A stretch of DNA of 43,440 bases from Candidatus Nezhaarchaeales archaeon (GCA_038853715.1 JAWCJE010000017.1:1-43440); one strand, 5' to 3'; counted from the first letter of the stretch, positions 24,214 through 33,570 are shown. Program-made: numbers and translations. The notes: generated by a model from the sequence alone, not told the origin.

Positions 24214-24352
24214 CCCTACGACCACCTTCAGCGATGCTTACAGGAGCGAGATATCGCACTAGCCAAGTTTAAACCCCTGGTTATAGCTTAGCAAGTCCTC
24301 CTACCTTTAAGTCGTAAACGTACCATTTAATCCTTTCCATTGAAATATTCGC

Positions 24353-24517
24353 TTAAGACGTCACAATGAAGCCATTGTACGTTTCAAACCTTCTTAACCA
24401 ACTTAAGGGTTGGTGAAGCCTTGCACCGCATCGCCAGCAAGTGGTGGCTTTCAAGCCATTATACGCTTTACACTTGGAGCATTGTTTATGCGTCTTAAAG
24501 AACTCGGTTAACGACAC
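24353..24517 (-). CDS. Possible 54-residue zinc-ribbon protein or C-terminal remnant
   Basis: The minus strand is open from about 24533 to a stop at 24353. From GTG 24517 it encodes KQCSKCKAYNGLKATTCWRC then GARLHQPLSWL: two CxxC pairs 14 residues apart, with a Gly after the last Cys, as in a zinc ribbon. Such ribbons end transposases and archaeal DNA- or RNA-binding proteins. No strong ribosome-binding site is seen, and TAG closes the frame upstream. It may be an independent mini-protein or the tail of a lost gene. Confidence 0.4.
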   Translation of the reverse strand: MSLTEFFKTHKQCSKCKAYNGLKATTCWRCGARLHQPLSWLRRFETYNGFIVTS

Positions 24518-24861
24518 GTCTTCGTGGTTCTAAGGGCGAGGGGCGTTAACACGAGGAAGAGGTTAAGAAGCTCTTAAACGGGTGATAGTTAAAGCCAGGT
24601 ATTAACAGCATCCTCCAATCGTACGTAAACGGAATACGAAGTCTTAACGAGCATTATAAGGGTATTTAAAACAACAAAGTTCATACTCAAAGACCTTGAG
24701 AAACGTATTGAGGCTTGCTTCCGAGCCTAAAAGCCCCTTAAACCGAAGGCGCCTAGAGTTCGACTTAATTGGGGTGAAAACGCTCTAGTTTAAACCGTGG
24801 AGGACGTCAAAAAGTTTTTAGCTAACCCGTTAAAGGTTGTAGCGTTAAAGGCCGGTGAACC
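24518..24861. other. Spacer upstream of hisG, with degraded coding sequence
   Basis: On the plus strand one frame reads KTTKFILKDLEKRIEACF, stop, then PKAPRVRLNWGENALV, stop, then TVEDVKKFLANPLKVVAL and overlaps the hisG start. The pieces look like one former reading frame with two stops. The family is unknown. No promoter stands out. Confidence 0.35.
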
Positions 24862-25767
24862 ATGCCAACCTTGAAGGTAGCCCTACCGAAGGGTCACCTC
24901 TGGAACGGCGTTAAAACGTTGCTGGAGAAGGCTGGCTACGATCCTAGGGTTGTTAGTGAGCGTTCCTACCTAGTCCATTCGAACGATCCTGAGCTTGAAG
25001 TAAGGATTCATCGAGCTCAGAATATAGCGCCACTGGTTGAAGAAGGCTCATACGACCTGGGGATTACGGGTTTAGACTGGATTCTGGAGACGTCTGCCAA
25101 CGTCGAAGACTTAATGGACCTAGGGGTAGGTAGCGTGAAGATAGTCGCGGCGTTCCCCCAATACTACGGTATTAAGGCTGATGGGGAAGCCTTTAAAAAG
25201 CTCGTTGAGAAGGCGCGAATCGAAGGCAAGGATAGGATTATAGCGGCCTCCGAATACGAAAACCTAACGAGGAAGCTATGCGAGGAGGAACTTAACGGTT
25301 ACCCGTATAGGGTTTTAAGGTCTTACGGGGCTACGGAAACTTTCATCGGCGTAGCAGACCTAATAGTTGATTGCGTTGAAACAGGAGAAACGCTTAAGGA
25401 GAACGGATGGGAGATCGTGCACGTCCTCTTCGAATCGACGGCTAGGGTGATAGCAAATAAGCGGAGCTTAACGGATCCGTGGAAGCGCGATAAGATCGAG
25501 GGCTTCGTAACGCTTTTAAGAAGCGTAAAGGAGGCGGAAGGCATGAAGCTCCTAAAGATGAACGTACCGCCTCACGCTTTAAGCGAAGTAGTAGGAATCC
25601 TACCAGCCATGAAGAGCCCCACCATCTCTAAGCTGTACGGCGAAAACGCTGGCTACGCGGTGGAGGTAGCAGTTAAAAGTAGCGAAGTAATACGTTTAAT
25701 TCCGGCCCTCAAGAAGAAGGGGGCTACCGATATCCTGGAGCTCGACCTTAAGAAGGTTATAAGGTGA
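24862..25767 (+). CDS. hisG: ATP phosphoribosyltransferase, long form
   Basis: HisG condenses ATP and PRPP, the first step of histidine biosynthesis. The 301 residues include the two periplasmic-binding-protein-like lobes (KVALPKGHLWNGVKTLLEKA, DLGITGLDWILE, GATETFIGVADLIVDCVETG) and a C-terminal ACT-like regulatory domain from about residue 220 (GILPAMKSPTISKLY). It is therefore the long, histidine-inhibited form that needs no HisZ. No other his genes are in the window. The start is ATG 24862. The stop overlaps a GTG of the next gene. Confidence 0.95.
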   Translation: MPTLKVALPKGHLWNGVKTLLEKAGYDPRVVSERSYLVHSNDPELEVRIHRAQNIAPLVEEGSYDLGITGLDWILETSANVEDLMDLGVGSVKIVAAFPQYYGIKADGEAFKKLVEKARIEGKDRIIAASEYENLTRKLCEEELNGYPYRVLRSYGATETFIGVADLIVDCVETGETLKENGWEIVHVLFESTARVIANKRSLTDPWKRDKIEGFVTLLRSVKEAEGMKLLKMNVPPHALSEVVGILPAMKSPTISKLYGENAGYAVEVAVKSSEVIRLIPALKKKGATDILELDLKKVIR

Positions 25768-26554
25768 GGCTAAAACGTTAACCCTTAAAGTTAAAGGGCT
25801 CGCTAAGGATTTAGGCGCTAACCTAGTTGGCGTTTGCCCCTCCTTTAAGCTTCAAAAGGATGATGAGGAGCTTGAAAGAATCCTACCTGGCCATCGATCG
25901 CTAGTCGTCGTAGCGGTAAAGCATTCCACTACAGCGTTAAGATCAAGTAACATAAGGGTTAAACAGTACGATACCATCTACGTCTATAGCTTAGTCCAGA
26001 GTATTACGCAGGGGGTAGCACGCCTCCTCGAAGCTGAGGGTTATCGAGCGGTTTCAATACCTTCCGCGCTTCCAGTAGATATGAGTGATAGCAAGCTCGG
26101 CATGATCGGAGACGTGGACTGGAGGAAGGCCGGTGTTTTGGCGGGTATAGGCATATATGGTAGAAGCGGATTACTAGTAACTAAACAGTACGGTCCTAGG
26201 GTTAGGCTTGGAGGTGTTTTAACTAACGCCGTACTCGGCTACGATGAAGGGGTTACGGACTTCAAAGCGGCCATGGAGCAAAGCTGCGGAAGCTGCCATA
26301 AATGCGTTGACGTATGCCCCGCGAGGGCTTTAAAGGGTGATGGAACCATCGATAAGAGGAAATGTATGTCTAAGCTGTTCGAGTACGGTTTTCGGGGGGT
26401 TGCCAAGTTCGTTGAATCCTTAATGGACGCGGACCCCAAATCTAGGAGGAACTACGTTAGAAGCTACGCGTTCAGGGAGATTTGGCAATCCCTTATAACC
26501 GGTTATAACTACTACTGTTGGGAGTGTCAAGCTGTTTGCCCAATAGGCGAGTAA
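25764..26554 (+). CDS. QueG-like double [4Fe-4S] protein with an apparent start-region frameshift
   Basis: The frame is open from 25763 to 26554 and encodes about 263 residues. The opening is KGLAKDLGANLVGVCPSF, the middle RKAGVLAGIGIYGRSGLLVT and PRVRLGGVLTNAVLG, typical of epoxyqueuosine reductase relatives. Two clusters follow: CGSCHKCVDVCPARAL and CWECQAVCPIGE. No ATG, GTG or TTG exists in this frame before 26081, which would remove the conserved first third. GTG 25764, overlapping the hisG stop, enters the frame if one A is added to the AAAA run at 25772-25775. I take 25764 as the true start with a one-base deletion or assembly error. It is shorter than QueG (about 380), so the activity may differ. 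Confidence 0.7.
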
Positions 26555-26674
26555 TGAACCGGCCATCGGCGTTCTCAACGCTTTAAAAGGGATATAAAGG
26601 AAGCCGTTCTTCCTAGTTTAAAACCGAAGCCTTTAAACATAAGTATACTTATCCCCTTTAAGGGTTGAAGGAGT

Positions 26675-27811
26675 TTGGACTTTAACCTATCCGACTCGCA
26701 GAAGATGCTTCAAAACATGGTGAAGGAAATAGCGCTTAAAGAGGTTGCCCCTCGGGCTGCGGAGGTTGATAGAACCGGCTCCTTCCCCCTAGAGAACGTT
26801 AAGGTGCTAGCTAAATACAACTTGCTAGGCGTACCCTTCCCCGTTGAGTACGGTGGGGCTGGAGCTGATATGGTTAGTTACGCGATAACCATTGAGGAGC
26901 TCGCGCAAGTATGTGCAAGCACAGCGTTTATATGCGCCGTTCACGCGGTACCCGCCTTCTGCCTCCAGCTTTCCGGGTCCGAGGAACAGAAAAGGAGGTA
27001 TTTAACGCAGTTAGCTAACGGAAGTAAGCTTGGGGCCTTCGCCTTAACGGAGCCTAACGCAGGCTCGGATGCTGCTGCCATTCAAACCGAGGCAAAGCTT
27101 GAAGGCGACGAGTACGTATTAAACGGCTCCAAATGCTTCATAACTAACGCCGGCTACGCTGATATTTACGTAGTTTTCGCTTCAACCGATAAATCTAAAG
27201 GGGCTAGGGGTATAAGCGCCTTCATCGTTGAGAGGGGGGTTAAGGGTTTAAGCTTCGGAAGAATCGAGGATAAGCTCGGCCTTCGTGGGTCAGCTAACGG
27301 CGAAGTCCTCCTTAGGGATTGTAGAATCCCTAAGGAAAACTTAATCGGAAGGGAGGGTGAAGGGTTAAGGATCGCTCTAGCAGCTCTAGATAGAGCTAGG
27401 ATTGGTGGAGCAGCCCTCGGCGTAGGTATAGCTCAAGCAGCGCTTAACGCGGCTAAGGACTACGCTAAGAAGAGGGTTCAGTTCGGCCAGCCCATAGCCA
27501 ACCTTCAAGCCATACAGTTCATGATAGCCGACATGGCCACCCGGGTTGAAGCAGCCCGCCTTTTAACCTATCGTGCAGCCCGCCTAGCCGATGAAGGGAA
27601 ACGCTTCACTAGGGAGGCGGCTATGGCTAAGCTTTACGCGTCCGAGGTGGCGATGAAGGTTACGGTTGACGCCGTCCAAATACATGGAGGCTACGGCCTC
27701 TCCAAGGACTGGCCTGTGGAGCGCTACATGAGGGATGCTAAAGCCGTAGCCATCATAGAGGGGACGTCGGAAATACAGAGGCTAGTTATAGCTAGAAGTG
27801 AGCTCGCTTAA
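26675..27811 (+). CDS. Acyl-CoA dehydrogenase
   Basis: This FAD enzyme introduces the alpha-beta double bond into acyl-CoA. It has 378 residues, the standard length. In order it shows an N-terminal helical domain, the FAD-binding middle domain with GAFALTEPNAGSDAAAI and CFITNAGYADIYVV, and a C-terminal domain with RVQFGQPIANLQAIQF. The closing VQIHGGYGLSKDWPVERYMR and IIEGTSEIQR carries the catalytic glutamate of the short-chain group. The start is TTG 26675 behind AAGGAG. Electron-transfer flavoprotein genes are not in the window. A role in branched-chain amino-acid or fatty-acid oxidation is inferred. Confidence 0.92.
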   Translation: MDFNLSDSQKMLQNMVKEIALKEVAPRAAEVDRTGSFPLENVKVLAKYNLLGVPFPVEYGGAGADMVSYAITIEELAQVCASTAFICAVHAVPAFCLQLSGSEEQKRRYLTQLANGSKLGAFALTEPNAGSDAAAIQTEAKLEGDEYVLNGSKCFITNAGYADIYVVFASTDKSKGARGISAFIVERGVKGLSFGRIEDKLGLRGSANGEVLLRDCRIPKENLIGREGEGLRIALAALDRARIGGAALGVGIAQAALNAAKDYAKKRVQFGQPIANLQAIQFMIADMATRVEAARLLTYRAARLADEGKRFTREAAMAKLYASEVAMKVTVDAVQIHGGYGLSKDWPVERYMRDAKAVAIIEGTSEIQRLVIARSELA

Positions 27812-27912
27812 ACGCGGAAAACCGTTACGATTAATGCTGTTTAGCCGCCTACGTTATCGCCTCCCTCTTCATCGTCGACGCGTTTACGTCGCCTGGAACA
27901 TAACAATTATTT

Positions 27913-28971
27913 TTAACGCGGTCCATATTGGAAGTATGGTTTTAGCTTTACGGCCGTTGCTTCAGGTGTTTCTACGGAGTAGCGTTCCCACGCCGCGTAT
28001 GGTAGTACCCAGGCTTCGTTGAAGCATGTTGGCTGCGGGCCTGTCCTACCGTTAACCTTTAAGATAACGCTAAAGCTTTTCACTTCTTCCTTTAAGGGTC
28101 CTGATAAAAGTACCCAGTTGAAGCTACGTAGGCCTAAGTCAAAGTAGAACCTTAAAACGTTAGTAAGTCCCAGCGCTAATCCTTCAAGGTCTTCCCCGTT
28201 TAGCTCTAGGAGGTTTGACTTACCGGGTATTATGCAGAGTACCTCCATTAAGTTATTGATCGGGGCGAAGGGGGTTAACCACTCCGTGCTACCTATTTGA
28301 GCTATGTAGCGTTCATTAATCCTCTTTTCAGCCTCCACTAGGTCGAACCAGTAGTTTGAAGCGTTAGCTTCGTAGTACTCCCGGCTTTTATCCATTAATA
28401 ACCGCGTTAGGTAGAAGGGGCGGCTTTTCGCGAATACTTGGATGTGTGGATGGATTAGGGTTGCACCAGCCGGTGGAAGGTAAGCCATGGTTACTAGGGC
28501 GTGCTTAACATCCCCGTAGGTTTTAACTATCCTTTCAAGGCACGTTATACCGGCCTTCAGCCCGTTAACGAAGTGTTCGGCTTTAAACTCGTTTAACTGG
28601 AGGTAGTGTTCACTGGTTAAAGTAATAACTACGTTATGCTCCGCGTGAGCGTAAATATTTGGGAAAGCCACCGCGCTACCTACCATTATACGTCCTTCGG
28701 GTATTATGTTCGGGAGGAATTTAGGCGTCGCCTTCTCTATTTGATCGGGGCAGAAGGGGCATTGAGGCTTCGACCTTTCAACTATACCTTTAACCATTTC
28801 CTCATCTCCAACCAGGAACCTCTTAACATATTCAAACCTCCCCGTAACGGTAGTTTCTATGCCTGTTAACGGGTCGACGCGGTATTCGCATACAGTATAA
28901 TCGGCCTCATACCCCTTCACCGGGTTTAGCATCCAAGCCCTTTTAACCTCCCTCTTAAACTCTAAAACCAC
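27913..28971 (-). CDS. HIT-superfamily nucleotidyltransferase, galactose-1-phosphate uridylyltransferase-like
   Basis: This 352-residue protein resembles GalT. Cys71 and Cys74 in CPFC form the zinc pair. HAEHNVVI lies near residue 108. The catalytic HPHIQVFAKSRPFY at 173-186 has the histidine that carries UMP, and a second half extends through FNWVLLSGPL. True GalT transfers UMP between UDP-glucose and galactose-1-phosphate. Archaeal homologues of this length may act on other sugar phosphates or nucleotides. Its GTG start, behind GGAGGAGG, overlaps the end of the flavin reductase gene by ten bases, so the two are translationally coupled. Confidence 0.8.
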   Translation of the reverse strand: MVLEFKREVKRAWMLNPVKGYEADYTVCEYRVDPLTGIETTVTGRFEYVKRFLVGDEEMVKGIVERSKPQCPFCPDQIEKATPKFLPNIIPEGRIMVGSAVAFPNIYAHAEHNVVITLTSEHYLQLNEFKAEHFVNGLKAGITCLERIVKTYGDVKHALVTMAYLPPAGATLIHPHIQVFAKSRPFYLTRLLMDKSREYYEANASNYWFDLVEAEKRINERYIAQIGSTEWLTPFAPINNLMEVLCIIPGKSNLLELNGEDLEGLALGLTNVLRFYFDLGLRSFNWVLLSGPLKEEVKSFSVILKVNGRTGPQPTCFNEAWVLPYAAWERYSVETPEATAVKLKPYFQYGPR

Positions 28972-29534
28972 TTAGACCTCCTCCTCGGCTTTAATACCTC
29001 GCCACTTATAGTTGTAAACGCATCCAACCCGTAGTGGAGTAGGGTTTTCGCTTTAGTAGGGTTAAGTAATCGATCCTTAAATACGTCTTCGTCAACGTAA
29101 GCGGCTAGAACCACGCCTATAAAGAGGTCATGATCCCCGGTAACAACCTTATTAACGGTTTTACACTCTAAGTGGGCTATACACTCCTTTACGATTGGAG
29201 GTTTAACGGTTTTAGCTGGTAGCAACGTTAAACCCGTTAGTTTTAGCTTATCGGTATCCCTACCGCTTACGGACCCTATTAGGTAGGCCTGATCCATTAG
29301 CTCCACGGTAGGAACGTTAACCACGAATTCGCCAGTCTCCTCAATAAGCCTATGCGAATACCTTTGCGGAGCTATGCTTAAGGCCACCATGGGCGGGTTG
29401 AAGGAGGTAGGCGTAACCCATGCTAGCGTTATGGCGTTCGGGCGGCCATCCATACCGGCGCACGTCACTATTACGACGTTCCTAGGGTGTAGAAGCCTCG
29501 TAGCGTAGCTTAAAGCGTCAACCTTAACCATAGG
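28962..29534 (-). CDS. Flavin reductase-like FMN-binding protein
   Basis: From ATG 29534 the protein has 190 residues. It has the flavoredoxin/flavin reductase split-barrel pattern: LHPRNVVIVTCAGMDGRPNA, LAWVTPTSFNPPMVALSIAP, ETGEFVVNVPT, then SGRDTDKLKLTGLTLLPAK and CIAHLECKT. Such proteins bind FMN and reduce flavins or accept electrons from NAD(P)H. A close paralogue lies at 41270-41824. Its 3' end overlaps the GalT-like gene. TTG 29543 is an alternative start. Confidence 0.85.
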   Translation of the reverse strand, partial: PMVKVDALSYATRLLHPRNVVIVTCAGMDGRPNAITLAWVTPTSFNPPMVALSIAPQRYSHRLIEETGEFVVNVPTVELMDQAYLIGSVSGRDTDKLKLTGLTLLPAKTVKPPIVKECIAHLECKTVNKVVTGDHDLFIGVVLAAYVDEDVFKDRLLNPTKAKTLLHYGLDAFTTISGEVLKPRRRSKWF

Positions 29535-29628
29535 CCTCCACAAGGTTTACGTAAACAACTAGCTTTTAGCCGTTAAAGCTTTTCGGTAAGCCTCGAAGGG
29601 AACTATGTAGGGCTTGGAGGTTTAAAGC

Positions 29629-30399
29629 TTGATGAGCCTCCTGGTTAAGGCTCCTCGATGGCTTGAAGGGGCTGCGGCCCCACGGATTAAGGTGGTGGCT
29701 ACCGATATTGACGGGACGATTACCGACGATAGATTAAGGCTCTCCTTAAAGGCTGTGGAGGCGATTAGGATGTTGGAGGAAGCCGGGTTAAAAGTGGTTT
29801 TAGCCTCCGGTAACGCTCTACCCGTGGTTAGAACGCTAAAAACCTATCTAGGCTGTACCGGGGCTATCATATGCGAAGGTGGAGCTATAGTCGAATACCG
29901 AGATGAGGTTAGGGTTCTAGGTAGTAGCGAGGAGGCTAGGAAGGCTTTAAGGGAGCTTAAGGAGCGCTTCGGAGATAGGGTTCAGGAGACCTGGTCGAAT
30001 AGGTATAGGCTGGTGGATATAGCCTTAAAGAGGACCATTGAGCGTAGCATCGTGGAGGAGGTGGTACGCGGTTATCCGTCGCTTAAGCTTATGGATAGCG
30101 GCTTCGCTTACCATCTAGTTAACCGCTCGGTTAATAAGGGGTTGGGGCTTAAAGTAGCGGCTGAGCTAATGGGGGTAAGCTTAAACGAAGTATTAGCCGT
30201 GGGGGATAGCGAAACAGACTTAGAACTCCTCGAAGTAGCTGGCTTCAGGGTTGCGCTTCAAAACGCGCCTCCAAGGCTTAAGGCGTTAGCCCACCATATA
30301 ACCAGTAAGCCGAACGGTGAAGGCTTCGTGGAAGCCGCTAAGCTAGCGCTTAACGTCGCGGCGCGCAATAATGATGGATCTACGCGGACCCCTCCATAA
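29629..30399 (+). CDS. Phosphoglycolate phosphatase, archaeal HAD type
   Basis: This 256-residue HAD-superfamily phosphatase belongs to the archaeal phosphoglycolate phosphatase branch. Motif I is ATDIDGTIT with the nucleophile and the acid aspartates, motif II VVLASGN, motif III lysine in NKGLGLKVAAEL, and motif IV VGDSETDLELLEVAG. A Cof-type cap lies in between (CEGGAIVEYRDEVRVL). It dephosphorylates 2-phosphoglycolate or similar small phosphates in the cytoplasm. The start is TTG 29629 behind GGAGG, or ATG 29632. Confidence 0.9.
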   Translation: MMSLLVKAPRWLEGAAAPRIKVVATDIDGTITDDRLRLSLKAVEAIRMLEEAGLKVVLASGNALPVVRTLKTYLGCTGAIICEGGAIVEYRDEVRVLGSSEEARKALRELKERFGDRVQETWSNRYRLVDIALKRTIERSIVEEVVRGYPSLKLMDSGFAYHLVNRSVNKGLGLKVAAELMGVSLNEVLAVGDSETDLELLEVAGFRVALQNAPPRLKALAHHITSKPNGEGFVEAAKLALNVAARNNDGSTRTPP

Positions 30400-30419
30400 C
30401 CTACGACTAGTTTAAGCTC

Positions 30420-31250
30420 CTAGTATAGGGCTATGCCGGCCTTAGCTAGTTCATCCTTAACCATCTTTCTAAGCTCCGAGGCTACATAATTGCTTTTCTC
30501 AGGGTTGGTTATGAACGCCGTGATTGTTAGCTCGCTGTACCGGCTAGTTATACCGCTAACGAAGACCTCGGGTGGTGGAGGGTTTGTTAATTCCGCGTAG
30601 CTGGATACTAGGCTTTTAAGGAGGGCCTCGGCCCTCCTTAAATCCTGGTCAGCCCTTATCCTTATAGTGACGCTTAGCTTAGTTAACGTTTTAGGCTGCT
30701 TAGTAACTACGGCCTTCCTTAGGAACTCAAGGTTAGGTACGTGGAGTATACCGTGCTCGGTGGAGATTTGCGTGTAAATCGTACCTACTTCGCGTAGTAT
30801 ACCGGTGTAACCGTTGAACGTCACGATATCACCCTTCTTAAAGGGCTTCTGGGTTAGTACTACGTAGCCTGATAGCGCGTTCTCAAGGATACGTCTAGCG
30901 CTTAAAAGTATCACCATTAGCCCTACGCCCACCATGATTAAAACTAAGTAGTAGGCTCCACCTTCAACCTTAAACTCGGATACCGATATGGTGGCGGCGA
31001 AGGCTAAAGCCACGATTAACGTTAAGCTCTTCCAGAAGGCCGTTACCGCCGCTCCAACCCTAGCTTTAACGGCCACCCTATCTATTAATGGGATTATGAA
31101 GCCCTTTACGACCACGTAGACGGCGATGAACGGTAGGATAACCCTTACGATTAACCATAGGTTTTCAGCACTAAACCACTTCGTCAATTCGCTAAGGCTT
31201 AACCAAGTTGGAGGGGGAGCCTCATAACCTATAAGGGTTAACCACCTCAT
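30420..31250 (-). CDS. MscS-family mechanosensitive channel
   Basis: The 276 residues comprise three to four N-terminal membrane helices, the pore-lining TM3 near GLMVILLSARRILENALSGYVV, and the beta domain PFKKGDIVTFNGYTGILREV with IYTQISTEHGILHVPN. A C-terminal alpha/beta domain follows (LTKLSVTIRIRADQDL). MscS channels release solutes on osmotic downshock. It lies next to trkA and trkH, which handle potassium, so the locus deals with turgor. The start is ATG 31250. Confidence 0.92.
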   Translation of the reverse strand: MRWLTLIGYEAPPPTWLSLSELTKWFSAENLWLIVRVILPFIAVYVVVKGFIIPLIDRVAVKARVGAAVTAFWKSLTLIVALAFAATISVSEFKVEGGAYYLVLIMVGVGLMVILLSARRILENALSGYVVLTQKPFKKGDIVTFNGYTGILREVGTIYTQISTEHGILHVPNLEFLRKAVVTKQPKTLTKLSVTIRIRADQDLRRAEALLKSLVSSYAELTNPPPPEVFVSGITSRYSELTITAFITNPEKSNYVASELRKMVKDELAKAGIALY

Positions 31251-31306
31251 GGAGCGCCGCCGAGCCCTAATAGTTATGGGGAGTATAGCTATTTATCGGT
31301 TTCTAG

Positions 31307-31960
31307 CTAGCCGGCGAATAGCTTTAATACTTCATCGGCGTGTTCTACGGACGATAAAACTATAATCCTCTGCCCCTCCCTAATCGTTAGCTCCTCGCTC
31401 GGCTTAATGAAGCTATCCCCTTCATACACCGCTAGGATTATCCAGTGCGGGGCTAATGGTATCTCCTTAATGGTTTTACCTGCCGCTGGTGAAGTAGCTG
31501 ATATCACTACGTCCATTAGCTTAAAGTTTCCACCAACCGCTAAAAGCTCGGGTAAACCGTAGCTCCTAGTCACCACGGACTCTATGATCCTAGCGGTCAC
31601 TAGCTCGGGGCATACTGCCTTTTCGATTCCTAATGCCTCTACTACGTCGATTAACCTTTCATCGCTAACCCTAACGATTACGCGGGGAACCTTTAGCTCC
31701 TTAGCTAGTATCCCCATTAACACGTTAACCTCGTCCCTATCGGTTACTGCGATGGCTACGTCGGACTTTTCGACCTCGGCCTGCCTAAGGACGTGTAGCT
31801 TAGTTACGTCTCCGGTCATAACTAGAACGTCGGCTTCACGTGAAAGCCTCTTACAAGCTTCCTCGTCCGTATCCATTACGACGACGAGGTTACCCTTCTT
31901 AGCTAACATTTTAGCTAGGTTTCGTCCTACATCGCCAGCGCCCGCGATGAAAACCCTCAA
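31307..31960 (-). CDS. trkA: Potassium-uptake regulatory protein TrkA (RCK domain)
   Basis: TrkA is the nucleotide-binding gate of Trk/Ktr potassium uptake. From TTG 31960, five bases behind GAGGGGG, it has 217 residues: an RCK_N Rossmann domain (RVFIAGAGDVGRNLAKML, VVVMDTDEEACKRL, DVLVMTGDVTKLHVL) and an RCK_C (TrkA_C) domain with SPAAGKTIKEIPL and REGQRIIVLSS. The longer frame to 32020 adds 20 residues with no counterpart in the family. It faces away from trkH; both promoters lie in the 31961-32136 interval. Confidence 0.92.
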   Translation of the reverse strand: MRVFIAGAGDVGRNLAKMLAKKGNLVVVMDTDEEACKRLSREADVLVMTGDVTKLHVLRQAEVEKSDVAIAVTDRDEVNVLMGILAKELKVPRVIVRVSDERLIDVVEALGIEKAVCPELVTARIIESVVTRSYGLPELLAVGGNFKLMDVVISATSPAAGKTIKEIPLAPHWIILAVYEGDSFIKPSEELTIREGQRIIVLSSVEHADEVLKLFAG

Positions 31961-32136
31961 GATAACCCCCTCAAGGATTTGAAGGAAGCCTAAACCCACC
32001 GTAGTATTATGCCCCTCCACCTCAAAAACCTTTTCGCGAGGAAGCCGTAAATCCTTACTTCATAGTATCGAGCGGCTCGTAGACGGTAAAGCTTTAAGAC
32101 CTTTACGCCTTCCCCCTATAGTCTTAGGGGTTAGCC

Positions 32137-33570
32137 TTGGAGAAGGTGATCGGCGTACTACTACGTATAGCTTTAATACTTGGCTTCCTAATGCTTATAC
32201 CTCTACCGGTATCTTACTACTTTAATGAGCCGTTAACGGTTAGGTTTGCCTTCCTAATACCGGCCTTAATCATCATCATCGGCTCGCTAGCTTTAAGCAT
32301 CCTAGTGCCCCTTAGCAGGGAGCTTAGTATTACTGAGGCCTACGTAGCCTCATCCCTAGGCTGGATCCTAACAGCGAGCCTAGGGGCTTTACCCTACGCA
32401 TCTTCAGGCCTCTTAAGCTACCTCGACGCCTTCTTCGAGTCTATGTCGGGTTTTACAACCACGGGTATGACTCTTATCGTGGACGTGGAGCAGACGCCTA
32501 GAAGCATTCTTTTTTGGAGGGCTTTAACCCAGTGGGTTGGCGGCGTCGGAGTCTTAACGTTCTTCATACTCACGTTCATGGTTAGCGGCGTTGAAGCGTG
32601 GCGACTCTATTCCGCTGAAGCTAGGGAGGAGCGCTTTATGGTTAGGGCTAGGGATGCCGTTAAAGCCACGTGGTTAATATACGTATTCTACACCGTTATA
32701 TGCGTAATTGCGCTTTCAGCCGTCGGCTTACCGTTATTCGACGCTATCACCCACGCCTTCACGGCGTTATCGACGGGCGGCTTCTCCACTAGGAACGCTA
32801 GTATAGCCGGATTTAATAATCCAGCTGCTGAAGCGGTACTCGTAGTCTTCATGGTTATCGGAGGGATAAACTTCCGCATACACCACTTAATCCTAACCGG
32901 TAGGTTTAGGAGGGCGTTTCGTAGCTCTGAGCTTAAGCTTTTCATCCTACTGATAGCCTTAACCAGCTTAATAGTGCTAGCCAGCTTAATGGATACCGGT
33001 TTAAGCTTTCCAGAAGCATTAAGGAAAGCGTTATTCCAGGTGGTTTCAATAGTTACCACCACCGGCTACGTAACCACCGATATAACCAATTGGCACCCCC
33101 TACCTAAAGCTACGCTATTAATACTTATGTTCATCGGCGGCGGGCTATGCTCAACGGCCGGCGGCATTAAGGTTTTAAGGCTCCTCATAGCGGTCAAGCT
33201 AGCTTCTAGGGAGCTCGTTAAAACCGTTTTACCACCTGGAACCATTAAGCCGGTTATGGTGGATGGTAGAACTCTTCCAGACGAAGACACCTTAAGAACG
33301 TTAAGCTTCCTCATACTCTACACCCTCTCAATAGTAGTAGTTACGTTAATCGTAGCGTCAAGCGGTTATGGAATTACTGAGGCAACATCAATAGCCCTAT
33401 CAGCGCAAGGAAACGTAGGCCCCACGCTAGCTTCAACCTACGGAATACACCTTTGGACTCCGCCCTACGTAAAGCTCACGTTAACAATAGCCATGTGGAT
33501 AGGTAGACTAGAACTCTTCCCAGTCCTAATCCTACCCTCAAAAACTACTTGGCGCCACCTAATAGGCTAA
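32137..33570 (+). CDS. trkH: Potassium transporter TrkH
   Basis: This potassium-translocating subunit has 477 residues and the normal family length. Four repeated membrane-pore-membrane units are visible. Filter-like segments are SMSGFTTTGMTL (about 105-116), ALSTGGFSTRN (about 210-220), IVTTTGYVTTD (about 305-315) and ALSAQGNVGPT (about 423-433), with the conserved glycines at their centres. It partners with TrkA on the other side of the shared promoter interval. The start is TTG 32137 behind AGGGG. Confidence 0.93.
   Translation: MEKVIGVLLRIALILGFLMLIPLPVSYYFNEPLTVRFAFLIPALIIIIGSLALSILVPLSRELSITEAYVASSLGWILTASLGALPYASSGLLSYLDAFFESMSGFTTTGMTLIVDVEQTPRSILFWRALTQWVGGVGVLTFFILTFMVSGVEAWRLYSAEAREERFMVRARDAVKATWLIYVFYTVICVIALSAVGLPLFDAITHAFTALSTGGFSTRNASIAGFNNPAAEAVLVVFMVIGGINFRIHHLILTGRFRRAFRSSELKLFILLIALTSLIVLASLMDTGLSFPEALRKALFQVVSIVTTTGYVTTDITNWHPLPKATLLILMFIGGGLCSTAGGIKVLRLLIAVKLASRELVKTVLPPGTIKPVMVDGRTLPDEDTLRTLSFLILYTLSIVVVTLIVASSGYGITEATSIALSAQGNVGPTLASTYGIHLWTPPYVKLTLTIAMWIGRLELFPVLILPSKTTWRHLIG

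Noticed and set aside
26081-26554. ATG 26081 as the start of the Fe-S protein
   Set aside because: It discards about 100 upstream codons that match the family; see the frameshift finding.
27798-28022. 74-codon plus-strand frame after the acyl-CoA dehydrogenase
   Set aside because: It overlaps the ends of two real genes and has no family features.
31584-31982. 132-codon plus-strand frame
   Set aside because: Antisense to trkA, with a serine/threonine-rich shadow composition.
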